Positions 7,916-16,880 are shown, counted from the stretch's first letter. The stretch is DNA of 55,225 nt from HGM04593 sp045647745 (GCA_045647745.1 JAZRMQ010000022.1:1-55225), one strand, 5' to 3'. Numbers and translations: made by a program. The notes: generated by a model not told the origin, from the sequence alone.

Positions 7916-9382
7916 TCAACCTTTCAGCTGCCTATAAGTAGTCTTTGGCGAACGTGCCGCTGTTGTCTCGTCGAGGCGGCGCACAGGAGTGCTGTGCGGA
8001 GCATTTTTAACAACGTCGGGGTTTTCTATTGCCTCCGCTGCTACTTTTTTCATTACTGCAATAAACTCATCCAAAGTCTCTTTACTCTCTGTCTCCGTAG
8101 GCTCTATCATTATGCTTTGATGGAACAATAACGGGAAATAGATTGTTGGTGCGTGGTAACCATAGTCGAGCAGACGCTTAGCAATATCCAGCGTTGTTAC
8201 TCCTGTCGATTTATCGGCAAGGCCATCAAAAACAAACTCGTGCTTGCACACACCCTCGATTGGAAGATAATAATCATCCTTCAGAGACTCCTTTACATAA
8301 TTAGCATTGAGCACTGCGAGCGGACCCACCATCTTGATATTCTCGCGACCGAGAGTGAGAATATAGGTGTATGCGCGCAACAGCACGCCAAAATTTCCAA
8401 GGAAATTAGAGACGTAGCCAGCCGATTTTCCATCGGTGTGAATATAGAATTTGCCCTCTGCGTCTTTTTTCACCTGAGGGTTAGGCAATAATGCTTCAAG
8501 GCCGGCACGTATTCCCACCGGACCATCACCCGGACCTCCGCCACCGTGGGGAGTAGAGAAGGTCTTATGAAGATTAATGTGCATAATATCAAAGCCCATA
8601 TCTCCGGGGCGGCACTTGCCAAGCACCGCATTAAGGTTTGCACCATCATAGTAAAGCAAGCCACCACACTCGTGTACAAGGCGTGCAATCTCTGGAATTT
8701 CCGTCTCAAAGATTCCCAAAGTATTTGGGTTAGTCATCATTATTCCGGCAACAGTGTCATCAAGAAGAGGTTTTAAGTCCTCAACGTCGACAGTGCCGTT
8801 GGCCGTTGATTTTACCTCCACAATTTCAAGACCACAGACTGCCGCACTGGCAGGATTGGTGCCGTGAGCACTATCGGGGACTATCACTTTTGTGCGCTTT
8901 GTGTCGCCACGTTGCTCGTGATAAGAGCGCATAATCATCAAGCCCGTAAGTTCTCCGTGAGCTCCGGCATAAGGGTTGAGTGTAAACGCCGAAAGACCGC
9001 TTATCTCGGCCAGAGACTCGGCAAGATTATAATACACCTCCAACGCGCCCTGCGTTGCATCGATAGGCGCATCGGGGTGCAGGGCCGCAAATGCCGGTAA
9101 AGAGCTAATCTCCTCGTTTAGGCGTGGATTATACTTCATTGTACAACTGCCAAGAGGGTAAAAGCCGGTGTCGACACCAAAATTTTTGTTTGAAAGGTTG
9201 GTAAAATGGCGCACAACGTCAAACTCGGTAACTTCGGGCAGTTCGGGCTTGCTCTCACGTTTTAAATTGTTGGGCAAGCAACAAGGACAATATTTCTCTT
9301 TGAATACATTTTTAGGAAGAGAATACCCCGTTTTACCCTCTTTTGAGAGCTCGAAAATCAATTTATCATAATTGCGTATCAT
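7916..9382 (-). CDS. gcvPB: Glycine dehydrogenase (aminomethyl-transferring) subunit 2, GcvPB
   Basis: The PLP-bearing half of the P-protein of the glycine cleavage system, which decarboxylates glycine and passes the aminomethyl group to lipoyl-GcvH. The 488 residues include YPLGSCTMKYNP, TLNPYAGAHGELTGL, VPDSAHGTNPASA, the PLP-lysine motif INLHKTFSTPHGGGGPG, and a C-terminal region ending near TYRQLKG. The family occurs either as one chain of about 950 residues or split; here it is split, with gcvPA 18 bases upstream. A strong Shine-Dalgarno GGAGGG sits six bases before the start, unlike most genes in this window. Confidence 0.97.
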   Translation of the reverse strand: MIRNYDKLIFELSKEGKTGYSLPKNVFKEKYCPCCLPNNLKRESKPELPEVTEFDVVRHFTNLSNKNFGVDTGFYPLGSCTMKYNPRLNEEISSLPAFAALHPDAPIDATQGALEVYYNLAESLAEISGLSAFTLNPYAGAHGELTGLMIMRSYHEQRGDTKRTKVIVPDSAHGTNPASAAVCGLEIVEVKSTANGTVDVEDLKPLLDDTVAGIMMTNPNTLGIFETEIPEIARLVHECGGLLYYDGANLNAVLGKCRPGDMGFDIMHINLHKTFSTPHGGGGPGDGPVGIRAGLEALLPNPQVKKDAEGKFYIHTDGKSAGYVSNFLGNFGVLLRAYTYILTLGRENIKMVGPLAVLNANYVKESLKDDYYLPIEGVCKHEFVFDGLADKSTGVTTLDIAKRLLDYGYHAPTIYFPLLFHQSIMIEPTETESKETLDEFIAVMKKVAAEAIENPDVVKNAPHSTPVRRLDETTAARSPKTTYRQLKG

Positions 9383-9388
9383 AAGATT

Positions 9389-9394
9389 CCCTCC
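9389..9394 (-). promoter_or_regulatory. Strong ribosome binding site of gcvPB
   Basis: GGAGGG, preceded by an A-run, lies six bases before the gcvPB ATG. It is a near-ideal Shine-Dalgarno sequence, which is uncommon in Bacteroidota, and fixes the start. Confidence 0.8.
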
Positions 9395-9400
9395 TTTTTA

Positions 9401-10717
9401 TCAAATATTATTCACAATCTCAATCATCTTGTCCATCTCCTCTTTGGTGCGCTGTTCGGTAACACACACCAGAAGTGTGTCATCGTCAATGCGCACACCG
9501 CCCAAAATACCGCCGTCGCGCAGAGCATCGAGCACTTTTGCTGCTGGCACTATGGTACGGACAGCAAACTCATTAAAGAAGGGCTTATCAAACGCAAGCG
9601 AACACTTACCTGTGGCAACAAGCTGCTCGGCAAGATAATGCGCCCCGCCGTATGAAAGCTCGCAAGCCTCCTTCAAGCCCTTATACCCCATCACCGACAT
9701 ATAGATTGTGACGTAAAGCGCCATCAGAGATTGATTGGAACAGATATTGCTATTTGCTTTTTCACGACGTATATGCTGCTCGCGTGCCTGCAGTGTTAGC
9801 ACAAAAGCACGTTTACCATCAACATCTGTGGTTGCTCCCACAATGCGACCGGGCAATTTGCGAATATTGGCATTGGTGCAAGCAAGAAAACCCACATAAG
9901 GGCCACCGTAACACATTGGAATACCGAGCGACTGAGCATCACCGCAAGCAATATCCGCGCCCCACTCTGCAGGAGTCTTTAACAGAGCAAGAGCCGAGGG
10001 TTTGCAGTTTAAAACAAACATTGCCTTCTTTGCGTGACAAAGGTCGGCAACCCCGGTATAATCCTCAATAATGCCGTAGAAATTAGGCTGTGCAAGAATT
10101 ACGCCGGCAACGTCATCGCCCTCTAGTTTTGAAGCAAGGTCGGCAAGGTCGGTTACGCCATCCTTTTCGGCAACGGTCTCAATCACCACTCCTTGATATT
10201 TTGCATAAGTCTCCACCACCCGTTTCACTCTTGGGTTCATTGTCGCCGACACAAGTACTTTATTGCGTTTTTTTGCTATGGCAACGCACATCATCATTGC
10301 CTCAGCCGTGGCTGTAGTACCATCATACATTGACGCGTTGGTTACGTCCATCCCCGTAAGTTCGCAGATTATCGACTGATATTCAAAGATATACTGTAAT
10401 GTACCCTGTGAAATTTCGGGCTGATAAGGAGTGTAAGCTGTCAAAAACTCGCCACGAGAGATTATTGGTGCAATCACCGATGGCGAATAGTGATCCTCGA
10501 CTCCGGCACCGGCAAAGCAAGCGAGCTTTGCGTTTTTGTTGCCAAGAGTCTCAAAAAACCGCCTTATCTCAACCTCGGACATTGCCTCGGGGAGATTAAA
10601 TTCGCGGTCGAAGAGCAACTGCTGAGGAATCTCGCCATAAAGGTCGTCCATAGATTTTAACCCGGCGACCTCAAGCATTTGCTCAATATCCTGTTGGGTA
10701 TGAGGAAAATATTTCAT
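9401..10717 (-). CDS. gcvPA: Glycine dehydrogenase (aminomethyl-transferring) subunit 1, GcvPA
   Basis: N-terminal half-subunit of the split P-protein; it pairs with GcvPB to form the active decarboxylase. The start at 10717 (MKYFPHTQQDIEQMLEVAGL) gives 438 residues and the family's characteristic opening; the longer open frame upstream would run into gcvH. Visible motifs are CFAGAGVEDHYSPSVI, FLTAYTPYQPEISQGTLQ, YEYQS-like FEYQSIICELTGMDV, ASMYDGTTATAEAMMM and GGPYVGFLA. GGAGG is only two bases before ATG. It sits 18 bases before gcvPB and after gcvH in the operon. Confidence 0.96.
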   Translation of the reverse strand: MKYFPHTQQDIEQMLEVAGLKSMDDLYGEIPQQLLFDREFNLPEAMSEVEIRRFFETLGNKNAKLACFAGAGVEDHYSPSVIAPIISRGEFLTAYTPYQPEISQGTLQYIFEYQSIICELTGMDVTNASMYDGTTATAEAMMMCVAIAKKRNKVLVSATMNPRVKRVVETYAKYQGVVIETVAEKDGVTDLADLASKLEGDDVAGVILAQPNFYGIIEDYTGVADLCHAKKAMFVLNCKPSALALLKTPAEWGADIACGDAQSLGIPMCYGGPYVGFLACTNANIRKLPGRIVGATTDVDGKRAFVLTLQAREQHIRREKANSNICSNQSLMALYVTIYMSVMGYKGLKEACELSYGGAHYLAEQLVATGKCSLAFDKPFFNEFAVRTIVPAAKVLDALRDGGILGGVRIDDDTLLVCVTEQRTKEEMDKMIEIVNNI

Positions 10718-10719
10718 AG

Positions 10720-10724
10720 CCTCC
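10720..10724 (-). promoter_or_regulatory. Strong ribosome binding site of gcvPA
   Basis: GGAGG after a run of six A residues, two bases before the gcvPA ATG. The spacing is short, but the motif supports the start at 10717 rather than the longer frame. Confidence 0.65.
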
Positions 10725-10784
10725 TTTTTTAATTGTTTGCAAGCATCCACCACCCGATACAAGCAGTGGATGCCCTGTTTGTCT

Positions 10785-11165
10785 TTATTCGCCGATAGCT
10801 GCTTTGTAAGCCTCTGCATCCATCAAAGCCTCAGCCTCAGAGGGGTCGGAGAGTTTTACCTTGATAATCCAATTGGCATACGGGTCGCTGTTTACAAGTT
10901 CGGGGCTGTCATTCAAAGCCTCATTGACCTCAACAACAACACCACTGACAGGAGAAATTAGGTCGCTGGCAGCTTTTACACTCTCTACCGCGCCAAAATC
11001 CTCACCGGCAGTCACCTCGTCGTCAACGTCCGGCATATCCACATAAACAACATTGCCAAGCTCGTGCTGTGCATAATCGGTAATACCAACGTAGCCATAT
11101 TCACCCTCTACCTTTACATACTCGTGTGACTCAGCGTAACGGAGTCCTTCTAAAATTGTACTCAT
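10785..11165 (-). CDS. gcvH: Glycine cleavage system H protein
   Basis: Small lipoyl carrier that shuttles the aminomethyl group between P-, T- and L-proteins. The 126 residues match the family. Visible are LRYAESHEYV near the N-terminus, GYVGITDYAQHELGNVVYVD, and the lipoyl-lysine region FGAVESVKAASDLISPVSG (Lys about 64). The C-terminus has WIIKVKLSDPSEAEALMDAE, also typical. It is followed by gcvPA after 67 bases and preceded by gcvT with a 117-base gap. LplA, encoded at the head of the same operon, is the likely enzyme that lipoylates it. No Shine-Dalgarno is seen. Confidence 0.98.
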   Translation of the reverse strand: MSTILEGLRYAESHEYVKVEGEYGYVGITDYAQHELGNVVYVDMPDVDDEVTAGEDFGAVESVKAASDLISPVSGVVVEVNEALNDSPELVNSDPYANWIIKVKLSDPSEAEALMDAEAYKAAIGE

Positions 11166-11282
11166 AATCAGTTTTTTATTGGTTAGTTATTAAGTTTTTT
11201 ATATTGCGATTATCATTCTAAAGGCTGCGACGATTGTCTTTTTTTTGGTAATCTTTCATCACACTAAGAAAGAGAGAATCAT

Positions 11283-12371
11283 TTACTTTTTATAGTTCTT
11301 GTCGTAGAAACGTTTTTTTGTCACCACGCCGGGGAACACCTTTTTACGTATGCGCACAGCGACCTCCGTGTCGAGTTTAGCATATTCAATATTCAGCATT
11401 GCCATACAAACACTCTTTCCTGTTGAAATTGAGTTGTAACCGGTTGTAACGACACCCACAACCTTTCCGTCAGCCTCAACCTCGTAGCCGTGGCGAGGTA
11501 TTGCCTTGTCTTTTAGCTCTATACCGACAATCTTACGTTTCAACCCTTCAGCCTTTTGTGCAGCAAGCGCATCACGACCGATAAAATCCTTGTCGAGCTT
11601 TACAAAAATCCCCAATCCGGCTTCAAGCGGAGTAATCTCATCGGTGAGTTCATCGCCATAAAGTGGCAAGCCAACCTCAAAGCGCAAAGTGTCACGACAG
11701 CCCAAGCCACAAGGCTTCACCTCTCCACTGGCAAGCAACTTATCCCACACCTCATTGGTAAAGGCGTGCGAGCCATAGAGTTCAAAGCCATCCTCGCCGG
11801 TGTATCCTGTGCGGCTGACGATAATAGTCTCGCCATTATATTCAACCTCTTTACAGGTATAAAAAGCAAGTTCGGCACAAGGTATTCCCAGCACACGCTC
11901 AACAATCTCCTCGGTTTTTGGACCCTGCACAGCCACCTCGCCATACTTTTCGCTCTGGTGCTCGACAACAACGTCAAAAGCCTTTGCGTGCTCATTTATC
12001 CAAGCAACATCCTTGTCAATATTCGATGCGTTTATTACAAGGAAAAAGCGTTGTGGAGCCATCTTGTAGACAAGCAGGTCGTCAACGACGCCACCGGTCG
12101 GATGGCACATCATACCATAATATATTTTGCCATCGGGAGCATCGGTCACATCATTTGTAAAAATGTAATTTACAAATTTCTCACTCTCGGGGCCGGTAAC
12201 AAGCACCTCACCCATATGCGAAACATCGAAAACACCGCACGCCCGGCGAACGGCATTATGCTCTTCAACAATATTGCTATACTGAATAGGCATATCAAAG
12301 CCTCCGAACGGGCTTATCAGTGCTCCTAAAGCAACGTGCTTGTCATACAGACAGGTTCTTTTATTCTCCAT
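11283..12371 (-). CDS. gcvT: Glycine cleavage system T protein (aminomethyltransferase)
   Basis: Transfers the one-carbon unit from aminomethyl-GcvH to tetrahydrofolate, releasing ammonia. The 362 residues carry the canonical opening LYDKHVALGALISPFGGFDM, RRACGVFDVSHMGEV, SRTGYTGEDGFELY, GCRDTLRFEVGLPLYGDEL and a C-terminal barrel domain with GVVTTGYNSISTGKSVCMAM. The Asp in GVFDVSHMGE is the catalytic residue known for the family. It starts seven bases after the lplA stop, so the two are surely cotranscribed. Confidence 0.98.
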   Translation of the reverse strand: MENKRTCLYDKHVALGALISPFGGFDMPIQYSNIVEEHNAVRRACGVFDVSHMGEVLVTGPESEKFVNYIFTNDVTDAPDGKIYYGMMCHPTGGVVDDLLVYKMAPQRFFLVINASNIDKDVAWINEHAKAFDVVVEHQSEKYGEVAVQGPKTEEIVERVLGIPCAELAFYTCKEVEYNGETIIVSRTGYTGEDGFELYGSHAFTNEVWDKLLASGEVKPCGLGCRDTLRFEVGLPLYGDELTDEITPLEAGLGIFVKLDKDFIGRDALAAQKAEGLKRKIVGIELKDKAIPRHGYEVEADGKVVGVVTTGYNSISTGKSVCMAMLNIEYAKLDTEVAVRIRKKVFPGVVTKKRFYDKNYKK

Positions 12372-12378
12372 AGGTTAG

Positions 12379-13350
12379 TTATATTAATAGGTTTATAAGT
12401 TCTTCTCTCTTAAGGTTCATAATGACCGACGATGTATCCACAGCCTCAAGCGCCCTTTCAATTGCCTGTCGATTGTACACAACACCCTTTAGCTTGTCGA
12501 GCAGCATAAAATCAAGCTCGCCAACGATGAAAAAATCACCGGTAAGCGACACCTTGCGTATCTTATTATCCTTAATATCAAGCGACACGCAAAATTCCCC
12601 CACTCCCTCTAAGCGCTCCACTCGGGAGATTGCTGCTGCGGGGTTGTTACCATAGATAAACGAGTCGTTGTAATATTCCTGCTCCAGTAGCTCTATTGCC
12701 GCAATATCCTCTGACGAAAGGGTAATTTTGCTGTCACAAAGAACATTGCGCAGATGCTCTTTCAGTTCCTCTATTGTAAGGCTTATATAATTGCATAGTG
12801 TTGTTATATGCTGACGCACCGACTCCACTCCTTTGCTACGCAATTTTGTTTCAGAGGGGGTTGTTGCATTGAGCATATAATCGAGATTGGTGTCATAGAG
12901 CATTGTGCCGTGTACTATACTACGACCGGGCAGATGATAAAAAGCATTGCCCGACACCTTTTTTCCATTGATGAGTATATCGTTACGCCCCGAACTCTTT
13001 GCGTCAACGCCGAGGCGTTGCAGAGCATCCTCAACCATCAGCATATAGCGGTTAAAGGTAAAATTGACATTTGTCGTGGGGGTAATATAAGAGAGCATCA
13101 GATTGCTCTTGTCGGCAAAGACACAGCCTCCCCCGCTTTTTCTACGATAGAATTGAATATTATTGGCGCGACAAAAATTAATATCCACCTCGCTGTCAAC
13201 GTGTTGGTTGCGCCCAAAGATTACAGTCGGCTCCACCTGCCAAATGAAAAAATAATCTTGCGCGGGCAATTCCCGTGCAACGTACTCCTCCATCGCCAAA
13301 TAAAAAGGCAAGCGGCGGTTCTTTTCGCTTGAAAGTTCTACATAAATCAT
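12379..13350 (-). CDS. lplA: Lipoate-protein ligase A
   Basis: ATP-dependent ligase attaching lipoate to target lysines, here presumably GcvH first. The start at 13350 (MIYVELSSEKNRRLPFYLAM) aligns with the family; a longer in-frame start at 13434 adds 28 residues that do not look like LplA. The 323 residues include the catalytic domain with FIWQVEPTVIFGRNQ, YRRKSGGGCVFADKSNL (the RRxSGGG lipoate/ATP loop) and GRNDILINGKKVSGNAF, plus the C-terminal accessory domain (about 245-323). As first gene of the gcv operon it couples lipoylation capacity to glycine cleavage. Confidence 0.94.
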   Translation of the reverse strand: MIYVELSSEKNRRLPFYLAMEEYVARELPAQDYFFIWQVEPTVIFGRNQHVDSEVDINFCRANNIQFYRRKSGGGCVFADKSNLMLSYITPTTNVNFTFNRYMLMVEDALQRLGVDAKSSGRNDILINGKKVSGNAFYHLPGRSIVHGTMLYDTNLDYMLNATTPSETKLRSKGVESVRQHITTLCNYISLTIEELKEHLRNVLCDSKITLSSEDIAAIELLEQEYYNDSFIYGNNPAAAISRVERLEGVGEFCVSLDIKDNKIRKVSLTGDFFIVGELDFMLLDKLKGVVYNRQAIERALEAVDTSSVIMNLKREELINLLI

Positions 13351-13467
13351 ACGAAATAAATGCGACTCACAATCGGTTACCGCAAATATTGTAACAAACG
13401 AGCGAGAAATAACAAGTTTACTTGCATATTTCACACAACGGGTGCAATGTATATTCGCGCTTCAGCG

Positions 13468-13498
13468 CAAATTTATGAAATTAAAATTTAAAAGCAAT
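13468..13498 (-). promoter_or_regulatory. Probable promoter of the lplA-gcv operon
   Basis: On the minus strand a perfect -7 box TAAATTTG (13468-13475) with ATTG (13495-13498, three of four) 19 bases upstream. The leader to the lplA ATG at 13350 would be about 110 bases. I see no glycine-riboswitch-like structure in it. Confidence 0.5.
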
Positions 13499-13543
13499 TT
13501 TTATAACATTTTTTTTGATTTTGTCACACTTTTATATAAAACA

Positions 13544-13572
13544 GAAAAGACAGGCTCTGAGCCTGTCTTTTC
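13544..13572 (-). terminator. Terminator of the peptide transporter gene
   Basis: Perfect inverted repeat of 14 bases per arm (13544-13557 and 13559-13572) with a GC core AGACAGGCTC, 26 bases past the transporter stop; A/T-rich flanks give U-rich tails in both directions. Confidence 0.85.
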
Positions 13573-13597
13573 ATATACCTTTATGATATTGCAATCT

Positions 13598-15148
13598 TTA
13601 TGCAACCTTCTCGAGACGCTTGAGGATAGAGAAGATGAACAATGCAGATACAAGACACACTGCAATGAGCACACCCCAAACAATGTAAAGCTCCATACCC
13701 CAAAGAAGGCCTGGGATTGAGATGAGGAAGTTACCGATAGCAGTAGCCACAAACCAGCCACCCATCATCATACCCTTGTACTTTGGAGGAGCAACCTTAC
13801 TTACAAAAGAGATACCGATTGGAGAGAGCAACAACTCAGCAACAGTCAACACGAGATATGTGCTGATGAGCCAGTTTGGAGACACCAAAGTAGCTGTGCC
13901 GTTCTCAATGTTTGCCAACTGCTCAGCCTGAACAGGAAGACCCCAAGAACCAACCATAAGAATAACGAATGCTACAGCAGCCACAAGCATACCAAGACCA
14001 ATCTTCATTGGAGAAGATGGCTCTTTACCCTTCTTTGCAAGTGAGCCGAAAACAAGCATCACGATAGGAGTCAATGCAACAACAAAGCAAGGGTTGAACT
14101 GCTGGAAGATAGGAGCTTCAACCTCAACAGAACCTGTTACGTTCATTGCACGGTAAGCAAGCACACCGCCAGACACCAAAAGAAGAGCTGCTGCAACCAA
14201 TTTGCCCTTTACAGTCTTTGACTGGAAAATGTTAAGAACACCATATACAAGAAGAATAACCATAACAAGGTTCCAGATGCTTCTCATATCGGTAAAGCTG
14301 AAAGACTTGCTAAGGAAGAGGCTCATAAAGCCGCTCTCTGATGTAGCAGTGTACTCACGCGCAAACTGGTTCATTGTGATACCATTCTGGTGGAAAGCCA
14401 TCCAGAAGAAGATAACCACAGCAAACACAAGGCAAAGGCAGATGATTCTCTCCTTAGTCTGTGCAGGAGTCAATTGCTCCTCAACAACGTTTGTTGCGCC
14501 GTTTGCAGCAACCTTAGCACGTTCAGCGTGAGCAAATGTGCTACGGAAAGCATAATAAATAATGATTGAAACAACCAACGAAACGCAAGCAACAGCAAAT
14601 GCAAAGTGATAAGAATCGGCCTTGCTTACAGCATAATCAGCCTGTACCCAAGCCATAATACCAAGAGCAGCTGCAGCAGCAAACATTGAACCAATGTTGA
14701 TTGCCATATAGAAGATACTAAAGCCTTCGTCGCGCTTTGCTGAATATTTAGGATCATCGTAGAGGTTACCTACAAGAACTTGAAGGTTACCTTTGAAAAG
14801 ACCTGTACCCGCGCATATAAACAACAGCGCAAGCGCCATCACGCCAAGAGCAATATTGCCTGCGCCAAGTGGCAAAGCAAGCAACAGATAACCCAAGAAC
14901 ATTACGAAGATACCGGTTGTTACCATCTTACCAAAACCAAACTTGTCGGCGAGCATACCACCGAAAAGAGGTACAAAATAAACTACTCCAAGGAAAGTTG
15001 CTTGGATTGCACTAGAGGTTCCCATTGAGAAACCAAAGTTGTCCTGCAAGAAGAACAGGAACACAGCCAACATAGTGTAGTAGCCGAAACGCTCACCTGT
15101 GTTGGCAAGGGCCAAAGCCCATAAACCTTTAGGATGTCCGTTAAACAT
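13598..15148 (-). CDS. POT/PTR family proton-coupled peptide transporter
   Basis: Inner-membrane symporter importing di- and tripeptides with protons. The 516 residues have about 12-14 hydrophobic segments and the POT signature NTGERFGYYTMLAVFLFFL near residue 20 (the ExxERFxYY-type motif), followed by GGMLADKFGFGK and the second motif FSIFYMAINIGSMFAA (about 140). A hydrophilic linker near 215-235 and a long extracellular loop near 265-285 fit the bacterial DtpT-like subgroup. It is monocistronic, with its own terminator and a predicted leader of about 200 bases. Confidence 0.95.
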   Translation of the reverse strand: MFNGHPKGLWALALANTGERFGYYTMLAVFLFFLQDNFGFSMGTSSAIQATFLGVVYFVPLFGGMLADKFGFGKMVTTGIFVMFLGYLLLALPLGAGNIALGVMALALLFICAGTGLFKGNLQVLVGNLYDDPKYSAKRDEGFSIFYMAINIGSMFAAAAALGIMAWVQADYAVSKADSYHFAFAVACVSLVVSIIIYYAFRSTFAHAERAKVAANGATNVVEEQLTPAQTKERIICLCLVFAVVIFFWMAFHQNGITMNQFAREYTATSESGFMSLFLSKSFSFTDMRSIWNLVMVILLVYGVLNIFQSKTVKGKLVAAALLLVSGGVLAYRAMNVTGSVEVEAPIFQQFNPCFVVALTPIVMLVFGSLAKKGKEPSSPMKIGLGMLVAAVAFVILMVGSWGLPVQAEQLANIENGTATLVSPNWLISTYLVLTVAELLLSPIGISFVSKVAPPKYKGMMMGGWFVATAIGNFLISIPGLLWGMELYIVWGVLIAVCLVSALFIFSILKRLEKVA

Positions 15149-15356
15149 AGATAAAAAATTAAAAATTAATAATTATTCCACTTTGTGAGATGCAAGCACC
15201 CCGTTGCCATCAACGCGCAATCATTTAAGAAAGAGAAGATGACACAATTCCAGAGAAAACAACATTTAAAGCTTGTGCGCTGTCATTTGTCAAGCAATTG
15301 TTTTGAACAATGCAATAAAACAACTTGCAAAAAGCACACTCCCCCGGAAGCAACCG

Positions 15357-15388
15357 CAAATATAGATAAAATCTATTATATATTGAAA
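15357..15388 (-). promoter_or_regulatory. Probable promoter of the peptide transporter
   Basis: On the minus strand a perfect -7 box TATATTTG (15357-15364) with TTTC (15385-15388, three of four) 20 bases upstream. The transcript would have an unusually long leader of about 200 bases. Confidence 0.5.
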
Positions 15389-15647
15389 AAATAAGCATCC
15401 ATTTTCTGGAAAAGAATATAATAAACGTTAATAAAAAACATTTTTCAACATTTTTGTTGACACATATTTACGTTGGTAAAGAAAATCAGCACCATTCGCT
15501 CGTTTACAAATAAAAACATTGACAAAAATATCACAAATGACAAATTGTTAAAAAGCTATTTAAAGCCTTTTGGATTTCCAACAAAAGTCGCAATTGAAAA
15601 AACTGCAAAAAAGCGCCCGAAAGCACCCTCTAAATATTCTGCTTTTA

Positions 15648-15679
15648 TTTGCCTTTTCGCGCGTTATATATTATCTTTG
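15648..15679 (+). promoter_or_regulatory. Promoter of purM-prfA-pyrF
   Basis: Full consensus match: TTTG (15648-15651), 20-base spacer, TATCTTTG (15672-15679). Transcription should start near 15684, about 25 bases before the purM ATG. Confidence 0.75.
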
Positions 15680-15708
15680 CACAATAAATATATTAAACCA
15701 TTATACAA

Positions 15709-16875
15709 ATGAGCGACCAAAGATATATGATGCGCGGAGTTTCTGCGTCAAAGGAGGATGTTCATAATGCTATCAAGAACATCGACAAAGGTCTTTATCC
15801 AAAAGCATTCTGTAAAATAATCCCCGACATTCTTGGCGGCGACCCCGAGTATTGCAACATTATGCACGCCGACGGTGCGGGCACAAAATCATCACTTGCC
15901 TACCTGTATTGGAAAGAGACAGGCGACCTTGGAGTGTGGAAAGGCATTGCACAGGATGCGCTTATAATGAATATCGACGACCTGTTGTGCGTGGGCGCAA
16001 CAGACAATATTCTTGTGTCATCAACCATCGGCCGCAACAAGCTCCTCATTCCGGGTGAAGTAATATCGGCCATCATCAATGGCACCGATGAGCTGCTTGC
16101 CGAGTTGCGCGAGATGGGCGTGGGCGTTTATGCAACCGGTGGCGAGACTGCCGACGTTGGCGATTTAGTGCGCACAATCATCGTAGACAGCACTGTAACC
16201 TGCCGTATGAAGCGCAGCGATGTCATTGACAATGCAAACATTGCCGGTGGCGACGTTATTGTTGGATTGGCATCATACGGGCAAGCAACATACGAAAAAG
16301 AGTATAATGGAGGTATGGGCAGCAACGGACTCACATCGGCGCGCCACGACGTATTCAGCAAATATCTTGCCGATAAGTATCCCGAGAGCTACGACAAAGG
16401 CGTTCCTCAAGAGCTCATCTACTCGGGTGGTCTAAAACTCACCGATGAGGTCGAAGGCTCACCGCTCGATGCAGGAAAATTGGTATTGTCACCAACAAGA
16501 ACATACGCCCCCATTGTAAAGAAGATTCTCGACGCTCTGCGCCCCGAAATTCACGGAATGGTACATTGTTCAGGTGGAGCACAGACAAAAGTTATGCACT
16601 TTGTCGAGAATAAGAAGGTTGTTAAAGACAACCTCTTCCCCATTCCACCGCTCTTCAAAGCAATTAAGGAGCAGAGCGGAACAGATTGGGCCGAGATGTA
16701 CAAAGTTTTCAATATGGGCCACCGTTTGGAGGTTTATGTCAAGCCCGAACACGCCGAAGAGATTATTGCAATCAGCAAGAGCTTTGGCGTAGACGCGCAA
16801 ATCATTGGCCGCGTTGAAGAGTGTGACCACAACGAGTTGATAATCGAAAGCCCCTACGGAACTTTTAAATATTAA
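15709..16875 (+). CDS. purM: Phosphoribosylformylglycinamidine cyclo-ligase (AIR synthase)
   Basis: Fifth step of purine biosynthesis, ATP-dependent closure of the imidazole ring to form AIR. At 388 residues it is the longer Bacteroidota-type protein. Visible are the N-terminal MHADGAGTKSSLAYLY (the family's DGVGTK-like substrate/ATP loop), MNIDDLLCVGA, GVYATGGETADVGDLVR, GGDVIVGLASYGQ and a C-terminal MVHCSGGAQTK/MGHRLEVYVKPE half. Sequence differs from classical PurM (for example HADGAGTKS), so 'AIR synthase-related' is the cautious description, but no other purM candidate is in the window. A perfect consensus promoter precedes it; prfA follows after a hairpin. Confidence 0.88.
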   Translation: MSDQRYMMRGVSASKEDVHNAIKNIDKGLYPKAFCKIIPDILGGDPEYCNIMHADGAGTKSSLAYLYWKETGDLGVWKGIAQDALIMNIDDLLCVGATDNILVSSTIGRNKLLIPGEVISAIINGTDELLAELREMGVGVYATGGETADVGDLVRTIIVDSTVTCRMKRSDVIDNANIAGGDVIVGLASYGQATYEKEYNGGMGSNGLTSARHDVFSKYLADKYPESYDKGVPQELIYSGGLKLTDEVEGSPLDAGKLVLSPTRTYAPIVKKILDALRPEIHGMVHCSGGAQTKVMHFVENKKVVKDNLFPIPPLFKAIKEQSGTDWAEMYKVFNMGHRLEVYVKPEHAEEIIAISKSFGVDAQIIGRVEECDHNELIIESPYGTFKY

Positions 16876-16880
16876 TCCCT

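Larger units (their letters stand above)
15149..15708. other. 560-base divergent intergenic region
   Basis: Separates the minus-strand peptide transporter from plus-strand purM. It holds the two promoters listed separately and otherwise A/T-rich sequence. Short open frames exist, but they either overlap the purM promoter or start with TTG and have no recognisable product. The stretch 15149-15350 would be the transporter's mRNA leader; I see no known riboswitch in it. Confidence 0.7.

Noticed and set aside
10718..10819. N-terminal extension of gcvPA by 34 codons
   Set aside because: It overlaps gcvH, does not look like the family, and the GGAGG site supports the ATG at 10717.
13351..13434. 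N-terminal extension of lplA by 28 codons
   Set aside because: The extra residues do not resemble LplA; the ATG at 13350 gives the family's opening.
15473..15712. An open frame of 79 codons upstream of purM on the plus strand
   Set aside because: It starts with TTG, spans the full consensus purM promoter, runs into the purM start and has a low-complexity Lys/Asn-rich product.
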